This document shows, piece after piece, positions 22,494 to 29,380 of a stretch of 32,145 nucleotides of DNA; positions within the stretch are counted from its first letter, which is position 1; each line of letters opens with the position of its first letter. The position numbers and the translations under genes were made by a program. The DNA is from CAZLIC01 sp964559535. Lineage in GTDB: Bacteria; Pseudomonadota; Alphaproteobacteria; Rhodobacterales; Rhodobacteraceae. The notes beneath the pieces are model-generated. The model made no database searches and was not told where the DNA came from. It saw only the letters and a list, made by a program, of their open reading frames with translations. Location of the stretch: NCBI GenBank assembly GCA_964559535.1, contig CAZLIC010000048.1, positions 1 through 32,145 on the forward strand. The letters are read 5' to 3'.

Positions 22494-23266
22494 GCGGGAA
22501 ACCGCGGGTCGGGGCCGACGGGCCGCCAGCGGCGGTCATAGTCGGCGGCATACAGGCGGCTGTCGTCAAACCCCTCGGCGCCCAATGCACGGCCCACAAG
22601 GATCAGCGCCGTGCGTTCCATCTCTCCGGCCACCTCGACGGGAAAGGCGCCCAGCGTGCCCCGCACCACCCGCTGATCCGGCCACGATGCCCGCCACACC
22701 ACGGCCACCGGGCAGTCGGCCCCGTAGAACGGCAGCAGTTCCGCCAGCGTCTTGGCCAGCCGGTGCACCGACAGATGCACCGCCAGCGTCGCCCCCGTGG
22801 CGGCAAAGGCGGCAAGCGTCTCGCCCGAAGGCATGGGCGAGGCCCGCCCCGGTGTCCGCGTCAGCACGACCGACTGCGCCAGCCCCGGCAGTGTCAACTC
22901 CACCTCCAGCGCGGCGGCAGCCGCGGCAAAGGACGGCACGCCCGGCGTGACGGTGAAGGGAATCCCCATGGCCCGCAGCCGACGCAGCTGTTCTCCCATC
23001 GCCGACCACACCGACAGGTCGCCCGAATGCAACCGCGCCACGTCCAGGCCCCCGGCATGGGCCGCGGCGATCTGGCCCATGATGTCGTCCAGCGACAGCG
23101 GCGCCGTGTTCACGATCCGCGCGCCGGGCGGGCAGTGGGCCAGCACGGCGGGCGGCACCAGCGAGCCCGCGTACAGGCACACCGGGCAGGCCGCGATCAG
23201 GTCGCGCCCGCGGAGTGTGAGCAGATCCGCCGCCCCCGGCCCGGCCCCGATGAAATGGACGGCCAA
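22490..23266 (-). CDS. cobM: Precorrin-4 C11-methyltransferase
   Basis: CobM, 258 residues, methylates C-11 of precorrin-4 in corrin-ring synthesis. Conserved parts are VHFIGAGPGAADLLTLRG at the N-terminus, LYAGSLVPPAVL, the SAM-site VARLHSGDLSVWSAMGEQ and FTVTPGVPSFAAAAAAL. No ATG is available. A TTG at 23266, with GGGAGG five bases upstream, gives the right N-terminus, whereas the ATG-started longer frame adds unrelated residues. A weak TTG start on the first gene of an overlapping run would hold the whole unit at low expression. Upstream lies an 800-base gene-free stretch in which I found no B12 box. Confidence 0.92.
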   Translation of the reverse strand: MAVHFIGAGPGAADLLTLRGRDLIAACPVCLYAGSLVPPAVLAHCPPGARIVNTAPLSLDDIMGQIAAAHAGGLDVARLHSGDLSVWSAMGEQLRRLRAMGIPFTVTPGVPSFAAAAAALEVELTLPGLAQSVVLTRTPGRASPMPSGETLAAFAATGATLAVHLSVHRLAKTLAELLPFYGADCPVAVVWRASWPDQRVVRGTLGAFPVEVAGEMERTALILVGRALGAEGFDDSRLYAADYDRRWRPVGPDPRFPA

Positions 23267-23434
23267 CCCTGCCTCCCGCCTTTGCCCCGCTGTCCCCCAA
23301 GCCCGCGCCGATTGCAAGCCGCGAACCGACGGCCCGCACACCCGGTGCGACGCGAACGGCCCCGCGGCCCGTAGCGGCAGGGGTTAAACCCGTTGACCCC
23401 GGGAGTCCGGCACCTTCCCTTTTCCCCCTTGGAG

Positions 23435-23485
23435 AGCGCCGGGGCTCTGCCCCGGACTGCGGGGTGTTTTCGCAAAGGTGAGCGG
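23435..23485 (-). repeat. Degenerate copy of the first module of the composite repeat
   Basis: GCCGGGGCTCTGCCCCGGAC forms a hairpin and is followed by TGCGGGGTGTTTTCGCAAAGG. This resembles, on the opposite strand, the CCTTTGCCCAAAAACCCC start of the copies at 5451 and 30625. It lies in the gene-free region upstream of cobM. Confidence 0.45.
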
Positions 23486-23625
23486 GCAGGGAAGAGGAGG
23501 ACCCGCCGCATTGCGTGCGCCGACATTCCTGGGCCTGCGCGGCGCGGCCGGGGGTGCCAGCCGGGCCGGACGGCACAGGGGCGGGTCGTGGCCTCGTTGA
23601 TGCTGCAGGGCGCCCGGTCGCGTGC

Positions 23626-23750
23626 GGCAGCGCCCCGCGCGCGGGTTGGGCCAGGTGCGGGGGTGCAAGGGGGCCACCGGCCCCCTTGCCGGGCCGCGCC
23701 GCACGCCATCAAGGGGGCGCCAGCCCCCGCGAAGGCCGAGGGCGGGGGGC
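23626..23750. repeat. GC-rich hairpin repeat, copy B, plus part of the second composite module
   Basis: 23626-23690 is the reverse complement of the repeat at 5275-5340: GCAGCGCCCC, GGGGGTGCAAGGGGG and CCCCCTTGCCGG in that order. It is followed on the plus strand by GGGCGCCAGCCCCCGCGAAGG and GCCGAGGGCGGGG, matching the second module at 5640-5680. The surrounding stretch 23267-24070 has no credible gene on either strand; its open frames are arginine/proline/alanine-rich artefacts of high GC. Confidence 0.55.
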
Positions 23751-24070
23751 CCGGTTGCCGCCGGGTGCGGCGCAAGAGTGCTGCTTGGCCCGGAGCGGCC
23801 CGCGAAACAGCCGGTCGTGAAGGGAGACGCGCCGGCTGCGGTGGCCTTCCGGCGGGATGCTGCGCGGAAGGGTACATGGGTTCGGGCGAAGCTGCTGCTG
23901 CGCCCTCCTGTCGCCAGGCCCGTGCCCTTCCCGCCATCCCCTCGCCGGGCAAAAGCTGCCGCGCAGCGCGCCCCCGTGCTGACGTCCGCTCATGTCGGAC
24001 GCGCCCCGCGGACCCGCGCGCACCCCGGTTCGTCGCGGCGCCGGGCGCGCATCGCCGGGCGGCTGGCAGG

Positions 24071-24541
24071 TCAGGCGCCCAGCACGCCGTCAAGCCGCGC
24101 GTAGCTGGCCTCCATACCCTCTTCCATCCCGGTGGCCAGCATCATCTCGCGTGCCGACGCATCGGGCAGGGACATCGTCATCACCAGCCGCGTGCCCGTT
24201 CCATCGGGAAGGAACCGCGTCTCGACCCGGTTGTCGGGCGTGGGATCGGGCAGGTGCATGCGTTCCACATGCACCATGCGCCTGTCCGGTTCGACCTCTT
24301 GGTATTCGCCCGTCAGGTGGAACCTGCCGCCTGCGCCGTCGGTCCATTCGCAGCGCAGCCGCCCGCCCGGCCAGGCTTCCGAGATGCAGACGGGCATCGA
24401 CCAGCCGTCGGGGCCGGTCATCCAGCGTGGCAGGATCAGCGGGTCGGTATGGGCGCGGAACACCGCCGCGGGCGGGGCGGCAAAGCGCCGGGTCACGATC
24501 ACCTGCGTTTCGCCCTCAAGGCGCAGTTCCATCCGTGTCAT
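24071..24541 (-). CDS. SRPBCC/AHSA1-domain protein
   Basis: A 156-residue START-like ligand-binding protein (AHSA1 branch). It starts MTRMELRLEGETQVIVTRRF and carries the usual APPAAVFRAHTDPLILPRWM block, the GGRLRCEW strand and the C-terminal helix MMLATGMEEGMEASYARLD. I chose the ATG at 24541 because GGAGGGCAAGG lies just before it; another ATG at 24532 is possible. The gene starts 26 bases inside the end of the ArsR-type gene. The ArsR-SRPBCC pairing is a common bacterial two-gene unit, in which the regulator controls expression of the pair. The ligand is unknown. Confidence 0.88.
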   Translation of the reverse strand: MTRMELRLEGETQVIVTRRFAAPPAAVFRAHTDPLILPRWMTGPDGWSMPVCISEAWPGGRLRCEWTDGAGGRFHLTGEYQEVEPDRRMVHVERMHLPDPTPDNRVETRFLPDGTGTRLVMTMSLPDASAREMMLATGMEEGMEASYARLDGVLGA

Positions 24542-24878
24542 CCTTGCCCTCCATCCCGGCCAGCACGGCATCAAGCCGCGCGTAATTCGCTTCCCACAGT
24601 GCGCGGTACTGGCCCAGCCAGTCCCACAGTGCCGCCACGGCCTGCGGGTTCAGCCGCCGCGGGCGCGAGGTCCCCGCCACCCGCGTCTCGATCAGCCCGG
24701 CCTCTTCCAGCACCTTCAGGTGCCGGCTGACCGCAGGCTGGCTGATCGGGAAGGCCCCCGCAATCTGTTGTACCGTCGCTTCGCCCAGCGCCAGCCGTGC
24801 CACGATGGCCCGCCGCGTAGGGTCGGCCAGCGCGGCAAAGGCGGTGTCGAATCGGCCCGGACTCTTTTCTGCTTCCAT
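24516..24878 (-). CDS. ArsR-family winged-helix transcriptional regulator
   Basis: A 120-residue ArsR/SmtB-type repressor without the metal-binding cysteine motif, so metal sensing is unlikely. The winged helix is clear: ALADPTRRAIVARLALGEAT, then the recognition helix ISQPAVSRHLKVLEEAGLIE, then a short wing. The C-terminal helix (WDWLGQYRALWEANYARLD) is shared with regulators paired with AHSA1 proteins. The ATG at 24878 fits the family start; the ATG at 24890 adds four residues. A short inverted repeat lies directly upstream and may be its own operator. It is co-transcribed with the SRPBCC gene by overlap. Confidence 0.9.
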   Translation of the reverse strand: MEAEKSPGRFDTAFAALADPTRRAIVARLALGEATVQQIAGAFPISQPAVSRHLKVLEEAGLIETRVAGTSRPRRLNPQAVAALWDWLGQYRALWEANYARLDAVLAGMEGKDDTDGTAP

Positions 24879-24890
24879 TATATAATCCAT

Positions 24891-24904
24891 GCGTTATGAA
24901 ACGC
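24891..24904. promoter_or_regulatory. Possible ArsR-type operator
   Basis: GCGTT-ATGA-AACGC is a perfect 5+5 inverted repeat with a 4-base spacer. It lies 12 bases upstream of the ArsR start and next to the palindrome TTATATAA (24878-24885), which overlaps the start region. The position suits autorepression. The assignment is inference from position and symmetry. Confidence 0.4.
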
Positions 24905-25067
24905 ACTTCGTCAACACGCCCGGACGCATCTGCCATTTGCGCTAGCCATGCGGGCGTGAACGGGTTACTCTTTCCCTGCTGACCTGGGGCCAACCCGGGC
25001 AGGACGGCAGAGCAGGCAAGGGCGCGGCGTACGGCAATCCGGCGCGCCGACAGGACAGGCGGACAGC

Positions 25068-26234
25068 ATGACCGAGATGGTCTATGGCTCCATGCCCGGC
25101 AGGGTGACGGAGCCCGTACTTCCCAGATGGTGGCGCACCATCGACCGCTGGTCGCTGGCCGCGGTCTTTGCGCTGTTTGCGGTGGGGCTGCTTCTGGGCC
25201 TGGCGGCCTCGGTGCCGCTGGCGCAGCGCAATGGGCTCGACCCGTTCTACTATGTGCAGCGGCAGGCGTTTTTCGGCGGCGTGGCCCTGGCGGTGATGCT
25301 GATCCTGTCGATGTCGCCGCCGGCCATGGTACGGCGGCTGGGCGTTTTGCTGGCCGTCGCGGCCTTCGCGGCCCTGGCGGCGCTGCCCTTCCTGGGTACC
25401 GACTTCGGCAAGGGCGCGATCCGCTGGTACTCGCTGGGTTTCGCCTCGTTCCAGCCGTCCGAGTTCCTCAAGCCCGGCTTCGTCGTGCTGTGCGCCTGGG
25501 CCATGGCGGCGGCGCAAGAGCCGAACGGGCCGCCGGGGCGCATGATGTCCTTCGCCTTCACGCTGGCGGTCGTGGGCCTCTTGGCGATCCAGCCCGACTT
25601 CGGGCAGTCCGCGCTGGTCCTGTTCGCCTGGTGCACGGTGTACTTCGTGGCCGGTGCGCCGTTCCTGCTGATCGCCATCGTCATCGGTCTTGTGGTGACC
25701 GGGGGCATGTTCGCCTACGGCGCCTCCGAGCATTTCGCCCGGCGCATCGACGGCTTCCTGACCCCCGATGTCGATCCGCGCACGCAGCTGGGCTATGCCA
25801 CCAATGCCATCCAGGAAGGCGGCTTCTTTGGCGTGGGCGTGGGCGAGGGGCAGGTGAAGTGGTCGCTGCCCGACGCGCACACCGACTTCATCATCGCCGT
25901 GGCGGCCGAGGAATACGGGCTGATCCTCGTCCTGCTCATCCTCTTCCTCTATGCCGTGATCGTGGTGCGCTCGCTGATGCGGCTGGTGCGCGAACGCGAT
26001 CCCTTTGCGCGGCTGGGGGGCACGGGGTTGGCCTGCATCTTTGGCGTGCAGGCGATGATCAACATGGGTGTCGCGGTGCGGCTGTTGCCCGCCAAGGGCA
26101 TGACGCTGCCCTTCGTCAGCTATGGCGGGTCGTCGGTGATTGCTGCGGGCATCACGCTGGGCTTCCTCTTGGCGCTGACGCGCACGCGGCCGCAGGGCAT
26201 TATCGGCGACGTGTTCCGGCGGGGCAGGGCATGA
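25068..26234 (+). CDS. ftsW: Peptidoglycan glycosyltransferase FtsW
   Basis: FtsW, 388 residues, a SEDS-family polytopic membrane protein that polymerises lipid II at the division septum. About ten helices are visible. Conserved motifs include GAIRWYSLG and FQPSEFLKPG (about residues 116-137), IQPDFGQSA, the SEDS active-site loop LPDAHTDFIIAVAAEEYG, and LPFVSYGGSS near the end. The N-terminus is cytosolic and short. The gene opens the run ftsW-murG-murC and its stop overlaps murG by 4 bases (ATGA). In related bacteria murD or other dcw genes precede it; here an ArsR/SRPBCC pair transcribed the other way does so. Confidence 0.95.
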   Translation: MTEMVYGSMPGRVTEPVLPRWWRTIDRWSLAAVFALFAVGLLLGLAASVPLAQRNGLDPFYYVQRQAFFGGVALAVMLILSMSPPAMVRRLGVLLAVAAFAALAALPFLGTDFGKGAIRWYSLGFASFQPSEFLKPGFVVLCAWAMAAAQEPNGPPGRMMSFAFTLAVVGLLAIQPDFGQSALVLFAWCTVYFVAGAPFLLIAIVIGLVVTGGMFAYGASEHFARRIDGFLTPDVDPRTQLGYATNAIQEGGFFGVGVGEGQVKWSLPDAHTDFIIAVAAEEYGLILVLLILFLYAVIVVRSLMRLVRERDPFARLGGTGLACIFGVQAMINMGVAVRLLPAKGMTLPFVSYGGSSVIAAGITLGFLLALTRTRPQGIIGDVFRRGRA

Positions 26235-27325
26235 AGCAACCGCTTCTGCTCATCGCGGCGGGCGGTACCGGCGGGCACATGTTCCCCGCACAGGCGCTGG
26301 CCGAGGCGATGGTGCGCAAGGGCTGGCGGGTGAAGCTTTCGACCGACGCGCGCGGGGCCCGTTATGCGGGCGGATTTCCGCATGTGGTGCAAGTGGAACA
26401 GGTGGCCTCGGCCACCTTTGCCCGTGGTGGCGTGCTGGCGAAGCTGGCCGTCCCCTTCCGCATCGCGGGCGGCGTTGTATCCGCCTATGCCCGCATGATG
26501 CGGGACAGGCCGGCCTGCGTGGTGGGCTTCGGCGGCTACCCCACCATTCCGGCGCTGGCCGCCGCCATGGCACTGCGCCTGCCGCGCGCCATTCATGAAC
26601 AGAACGGCGTCCTCGGCCGGGTGAACGCGCGGTTTGCCACGCGGGTTGACCGTATTGCCTGCGGCACCTGGCCCACTGCGCTGCCTGCGGGCGTGCAGGG
26701 CATCCACACCGGCAACCCGGTGCGCCAGGCCGTGCGCGACCGCGCCGCGGCGCCCTATATCCCGCCCGGCGACTACCCGATGTCGCTGGTGGTGATCGGC
26801 GGCAGCCAGGGCGCGCGCATCCTGTCCGACGTGGTGCCCGAAGCCGTAGCCCGCCTGCCCGAAGCGATCCGCCAGAACCTGCGTGTCGCCCACCAGGCCC
26901 GCCCCGAAGACGCCGCCCGCGCCGCCGACGGCTATGCCAATGCCGGTGTGAACGCCGAGGTCGAAAGCTTCTTTGCCGACATCCCGCGCCGCCTGTCGGA
27001 AGCGCAACTGGTCATCAGCCGCGCCGGGGCCTCGTCGATTGCCGACATCACCGTGATCGGCCGCCCGTCGATCCTGATCCCCTTTGCCGCCGCCACCGCC
27101 GACCACCAGACCGCCAATGCCCGCGGCGTGGTGGCGGGCGGCGCCGCGATCATGATCCCTGAATCCGCACTTGACCCGGCCACTCTGTCGGCGCAGATGG
27201 CCGCGGTTCTGTCAGACCCCGCCACCGCCAGCCGGATGGCCCAGAATGCCCTGACCCTCGCCCGACCCGACGCCGCACAGGCGCTGGTCGATCTTGTCCT
27301 CTCGCTGTCCGGAACCCGCCCATGA
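26231..27325 (+). CDS. murG: UDP-GlcNAc:lipid I N-acetylglucosaminyltransferase MurG
   Basis: MurG, 364 residues, adds GlcNAc to lipid I on the inner face of the cytoplasmic membrane, making lipid II. It has the GT28 two-domain form. The first glycine loop AAGGTGGHMFPAQALAEAM is at residues 9-27, followed by GFGGYPTIPA and the HEQNGVLGRVN block. The C-terminal domain has VIGGSQGARILSD, LVISRAGASSIADI, and the donor-site PFAAATADHQTANA. Both ends are coupled to neighbours by ATGA overlaps (ftsW before, murC after), so the three proteins should be made together. Confidence 0.96.
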   Translation: MKQPLLLIAAGGTGGHMFPAQALAEAMVRKGWRVKLSTDARGARYAGGFPHVVQVEQVASATFARGGVLAKLAVPFRIAGGVVSAYARMMRDRPACVVGFGGYPTIPALAAAMALRLPRAIHEQNGVLGRVNARFATRVDRIACGTWPTALPAGVQGIHTGNPVRQAVRDRAAAPYIPPGDYPMSLVVIGGSQGARILSDVVPEAVARLPEAIRQNLRVAHQARPEDAARAADGYANAGVNAEVESFFADIPRRLSEAQLVISRAGASSIADITVIGRPSILIPFAAATADHQTANARGVVAGGAAIMIPESALDPATLSAQMAAVLSDPATASRMAQNALTLARPDAAQALVDLVLSLSGTRP

Positions 27326-28746
27326 ATGCCGCCGCCGCCACCAAGCTTCCCCTCGAACTCGGACCCATCCACTTCGTCGGCATCGGCGGCATCGGCATGT
27401 CGGGCATCGCCGAAGTGCTGATCACGCTGGGCTACACTGTGCAGGGGTCTGACGCCAAGGCCTCGAAGATCACCGACCGGCTGGTGAAACTGGGCGCCAC
27501 CTTCTTTGAAGGACAGGCAGCCAAGAACATCGGCGACGCCGCCGTGGTGGTGATCTCGTCCGCCATCAAGAAGGGCAACCCCGAACTGGAAGAGGCGCGC
27601 CGCCGCAAGCTGCCCGTCGTCCGCCGGGCCGAGATGCTGGCCGAACTGATGCGCCTGAAATCGAACGTCGCCATCGCGGGCACCCACGGCAAGACCACCA
27701 CCACCACCATGGTCGCCACCCTGCTGGACAAGGGCGGGTTCGACCCCACCGTCATCAACGGCGGCGTCATCCACGCCTACGGCTCGAACGCCCGTGCGGG
27801 TGCCGGGGAGTGGATGGTGGTCGAGGCCGACGAGAGCGACGGCAGTTTCAACCGCCTGCCCGCCACCATCGCCATCGTCACCAACATCGACCCCGAGCAC
27901 ATGGAGCACTGGGGCACCATCGAGAACCTGCGCAAAGGGTTCTACGACTTTGTGTCCAACATCCCGTTCTACGGCGTGGCCGTCTGCTGCACCGACCACC
28001 CCGAGGTGCAGGCCCTGGTCGGCCGCGTCACCGACCGCCGCGTGGTGACCTTTGGTTTCAACACCCAGGCCGACGTGCGCGCGGTGAACCTGCGCTACGA
28101 AGGCGGCAAGCCGCATTTCGACGTGGTGCTGCAGAACGAGGAAGGCGGGCTGATCGAGAACTGTTCGCTGCCCATGCCGGGTGACCACAACGTGTCAAAC
28201 GCGCTGGCCGCCATCGCGGTGGCCCGCCACCTGGGGATGAAGCGGGCCGAAATCCGCGAGGCGCTGGCGTCGTTCGGCGGGGTGAACCGCCGCTTCACCA
28301 AGGTTGGCGAATGGCGCGGCGTGCCGATCATCGACGACTATGGCCACCATCCGGTGGAAATCGCCGCGGTGCTGAAGGCCGCGCGCAAGACGCTGACCGC
28401 GCCCACCGGCCGTGTCATCGCCATCCACCAGCCGCACCGGTTTACCCGCCTGTCCAACCTGTTCGACGACTTCTGCACCTGCTTCAACGAGGCCGACGTG
28501 GTGGCGATTGCCGAGGTCTATGCGGCCGGCGAAGACCCCATTCCCGGCGCCACCCGCGACGATCTGGTGGCGGGCCTGATCGCCCACGGCCACCGCCACG
28601 CCCGCGCGTTGCTGGACGAGGCCGACCTGGAACGCCTGGTGCGCGAACAGGCACGGCCCGGCGACATCGTGGTGTGCCTGGGGGCAGGCACGATCAGCGC
28701 CTGGGCCAACGCCCTGCCCGCGCGGCTGATGGGACAGGCGGCATGA
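27322..28746 (+). CDS. murC: UDP-N-acetylmuramate-L-alanine ligase
   Basis: MurC, 474 residues, the cytosolic ATP-dependent ligase that adds L-alanine to UDP-MurNAc. The UDP-binding domain shows IHFVGIGGIGMSGIAE (residues 16-31), the ATP-binding loop is AGTHGKTTTTTM (119-130), and EADESDGSF with TNIDPEHMEHW follows. The C-terminal domain has IIDDYGHHPVEI and HQPHRFTR. The length is normal. Its stop overlaps, by ATGA, a 31-codon linker ORF made of hairpins, which in turn overlaps the next gene. The murB gene that usually follows in related genomes is not present in this window. Confidence 0.96.
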   Translation: MNAAAATKLPLELGPIHFVGIGGIGMSGIAEVLITLGYTVQGSDAKASKITDRLVKLGATFFEGQAAKNIGDAAVVVISSAIKKGNPELEEARRRKLPVVRRAEMLAELMRLKSNVAIAGTHGKTTTTTMVATLLDKGGFDPTVINGGVIHAYGSNARAGAGEWMVVEADESDGSFNRLPATIAIVTNIDPEHMEHWGTIENLRKGFYDFVSNIPFYGVAVCCTDHPEVQALVGRVTDRRVVTFGFNTQADVRAVNLRYEGGKPHFDVVLQNEEGGLIENCSLPMPGDHNVSNALAAIAVARHLGMKRAEIREALASFGGVNRRFTKVGEWRGVPIIDDYGHHPVEIAAVLKAARKTLTAPTGRVIAIHQPHRFTRLSNLFDDFCTCFNEADVVAIAEVYAAGEDPIPGATRDDLVAGLIAHGHRHARALLDEADLERLVREQARPGDIVVCLGAGTISAWANALPARLMGQAA

Positions 28747-28838
28747 GGTCGGCGGCGCACCCCAAATCTCTTGAAGAAAGAGATTTGCAAATTCCTTGCT
28801 TCAAGGAATTTGGGGTCCAGACCCGGGGGATTGGATGA
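28743..28838 (+). other. 31-codon linker ORF built on a repeat, coupling murC to DUF2484
   Basis: An ATG overlapping the murC stop (ATGA, 28743-28746) opens a 31-codon frame that closes with a TGA overlapping the ATG of the next gene (ATGA, 28835-28838). Most of the frame is the double hairpin at 28760-28815. The peptide (start MRSAAHPKSLEERD) has no features of a real protein. It may keep ribosomes moving from murC to the DUF2484 gene across an inserted repeat. Confidence 0.45.
28760..28815. repeat. Double-hairpin element between murC and DUF2484
   Basis: Two adjacent perfect hairpins are present. The first is CAAATCTCTT-GAAGA-AAGAGATTTG (28763-28787). The second is CAAATTCCTTG-CTT-CAAGGAATTTG (28788-28812). 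The outer ends also pair (CCCCAAAT at 28760-28767 with ATTTGGGG at 28808-28815), allowing an alternative fold. It is much more AT-rich than the flanks and looks like an inserted small repeat. No other copy is in the window. Confidence 0.8.
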
Positions 28839-29119
28839 CCCCCTCGCTGACCGCCGCCATTGTCTGGGTCTTTGCGGGCACGATCTGCGCCCTCTTGCCC
28901 ATGCGGCTGCAGATGGTCCCCGGCCTTGCCCTGCTGATTGCCGCCCCCCTGCTGATCGGCTGGATCGGCTGGGAACACGGCTGGCTGGCGGGTGGCCTTG
29001 CCGCCTGCGCTTTCGTATCGATGTTCCGCAACCCCCTGCGCTACTTCGCCAACAAGGCGCTTGGCCGCCCCACTGCGCTGCCCCGCGACCTGCGCCGGGA
29101 CGAAAGCCCGCCACGATGA
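28835..29119 (+). CDS. DUF2484 family membrane protein, first copy
   Basis: A 94-residue protein of the DUF2484 family, which sits after murC in Rhodobacteraceae cell-wall clusters. Two to three hydrophobic segments are seen (AAIVWVFAGTICALL, GLALLIAAPLLIGWIGW and LAGGLAACAFVSMF), with the family end FRNPLRYFANKAL and a charged tail. Its function is unknown; an envelope role is suggested only by position. I chose the ATG at 28835 because it matches the family N-terminus and the ATGA overlap with the linker ORF. The stop overlaps the second DUF2484 gene by 4 bases. Confidence 0.82.
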   Translation: MTPSLTAAIVWVFAGTICALLPMRLQMVPGLALLIAAPLLIGWIGWEHGWLAGGLAACAFVSMFRNPLRYFANKALGRPTALPRDLRRDESPPR

Positions 29120-29370
29120 TCCCCCTCGCGCTCGCCTGCCTCTGGCTGATCGCCGCGAACGTGATCGCCATGTTCCCAAGCCGCGACCACCACTGGCGCG
29201 CCGCCTACGCCCTCATCGCCGTGGGCATCCCCATCATCGGCTGGGTCACCTGGGCCAACGGGCCGTGGGTCGGCCTTCTGGTGCTGGCCTGCGGCGCAAG
29301 CGTGCTGCGCTGGCCGGTGATCTATCTGTGGCGGTGGGTGCGGGGGAAAGTGGCGGGACCGGCGGAGTAG
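29116..29370 (+). CDS. DUF2484-like membrane protein, second copy
   Basis: An 84-residue membrane protein with the same build as its neighbour: a short N-terminal helix (ALACLWLIAANVIAMF), a PSRDHHWRAAYALIAVGIPI segment, a third helix, and the end RWPVIYLWRW, which parallels RNPLRYF of the first copy. It looks like a tandem paralogue. The start at 29116 overlaps the preceding stop (ATGA); longer readings of the frame run through the hairpin element and the first copy. In related genomes murB would come next; here a compositionally mixed ORF begins 11 bases after the stop. The function is unknown. Confidence 0.75.
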   Translation: MIPLALACLWLIAANVIAMFPSRDHHWRAAYALIAVGIPIIGWVTWANGPWVGLLVLACGASVLRWPVIYLWRWVRGKVAGPAE

Positions 29371-29380
29371 CGTCAGGTGT

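Noticed and set aside
23267..23400. A second cobalamin riboswitch before cobM
   Set aside because: Neither the B12 box nor the CCGCGACTGT core was found on the proper strand.
23393..24730. Plus-strand frame of 445 codons upstream of and across the SRPBCC gene
   Set aside because: It runs through repeats and then antisense to two recognised genes; the composition is typical of a GC artefact.
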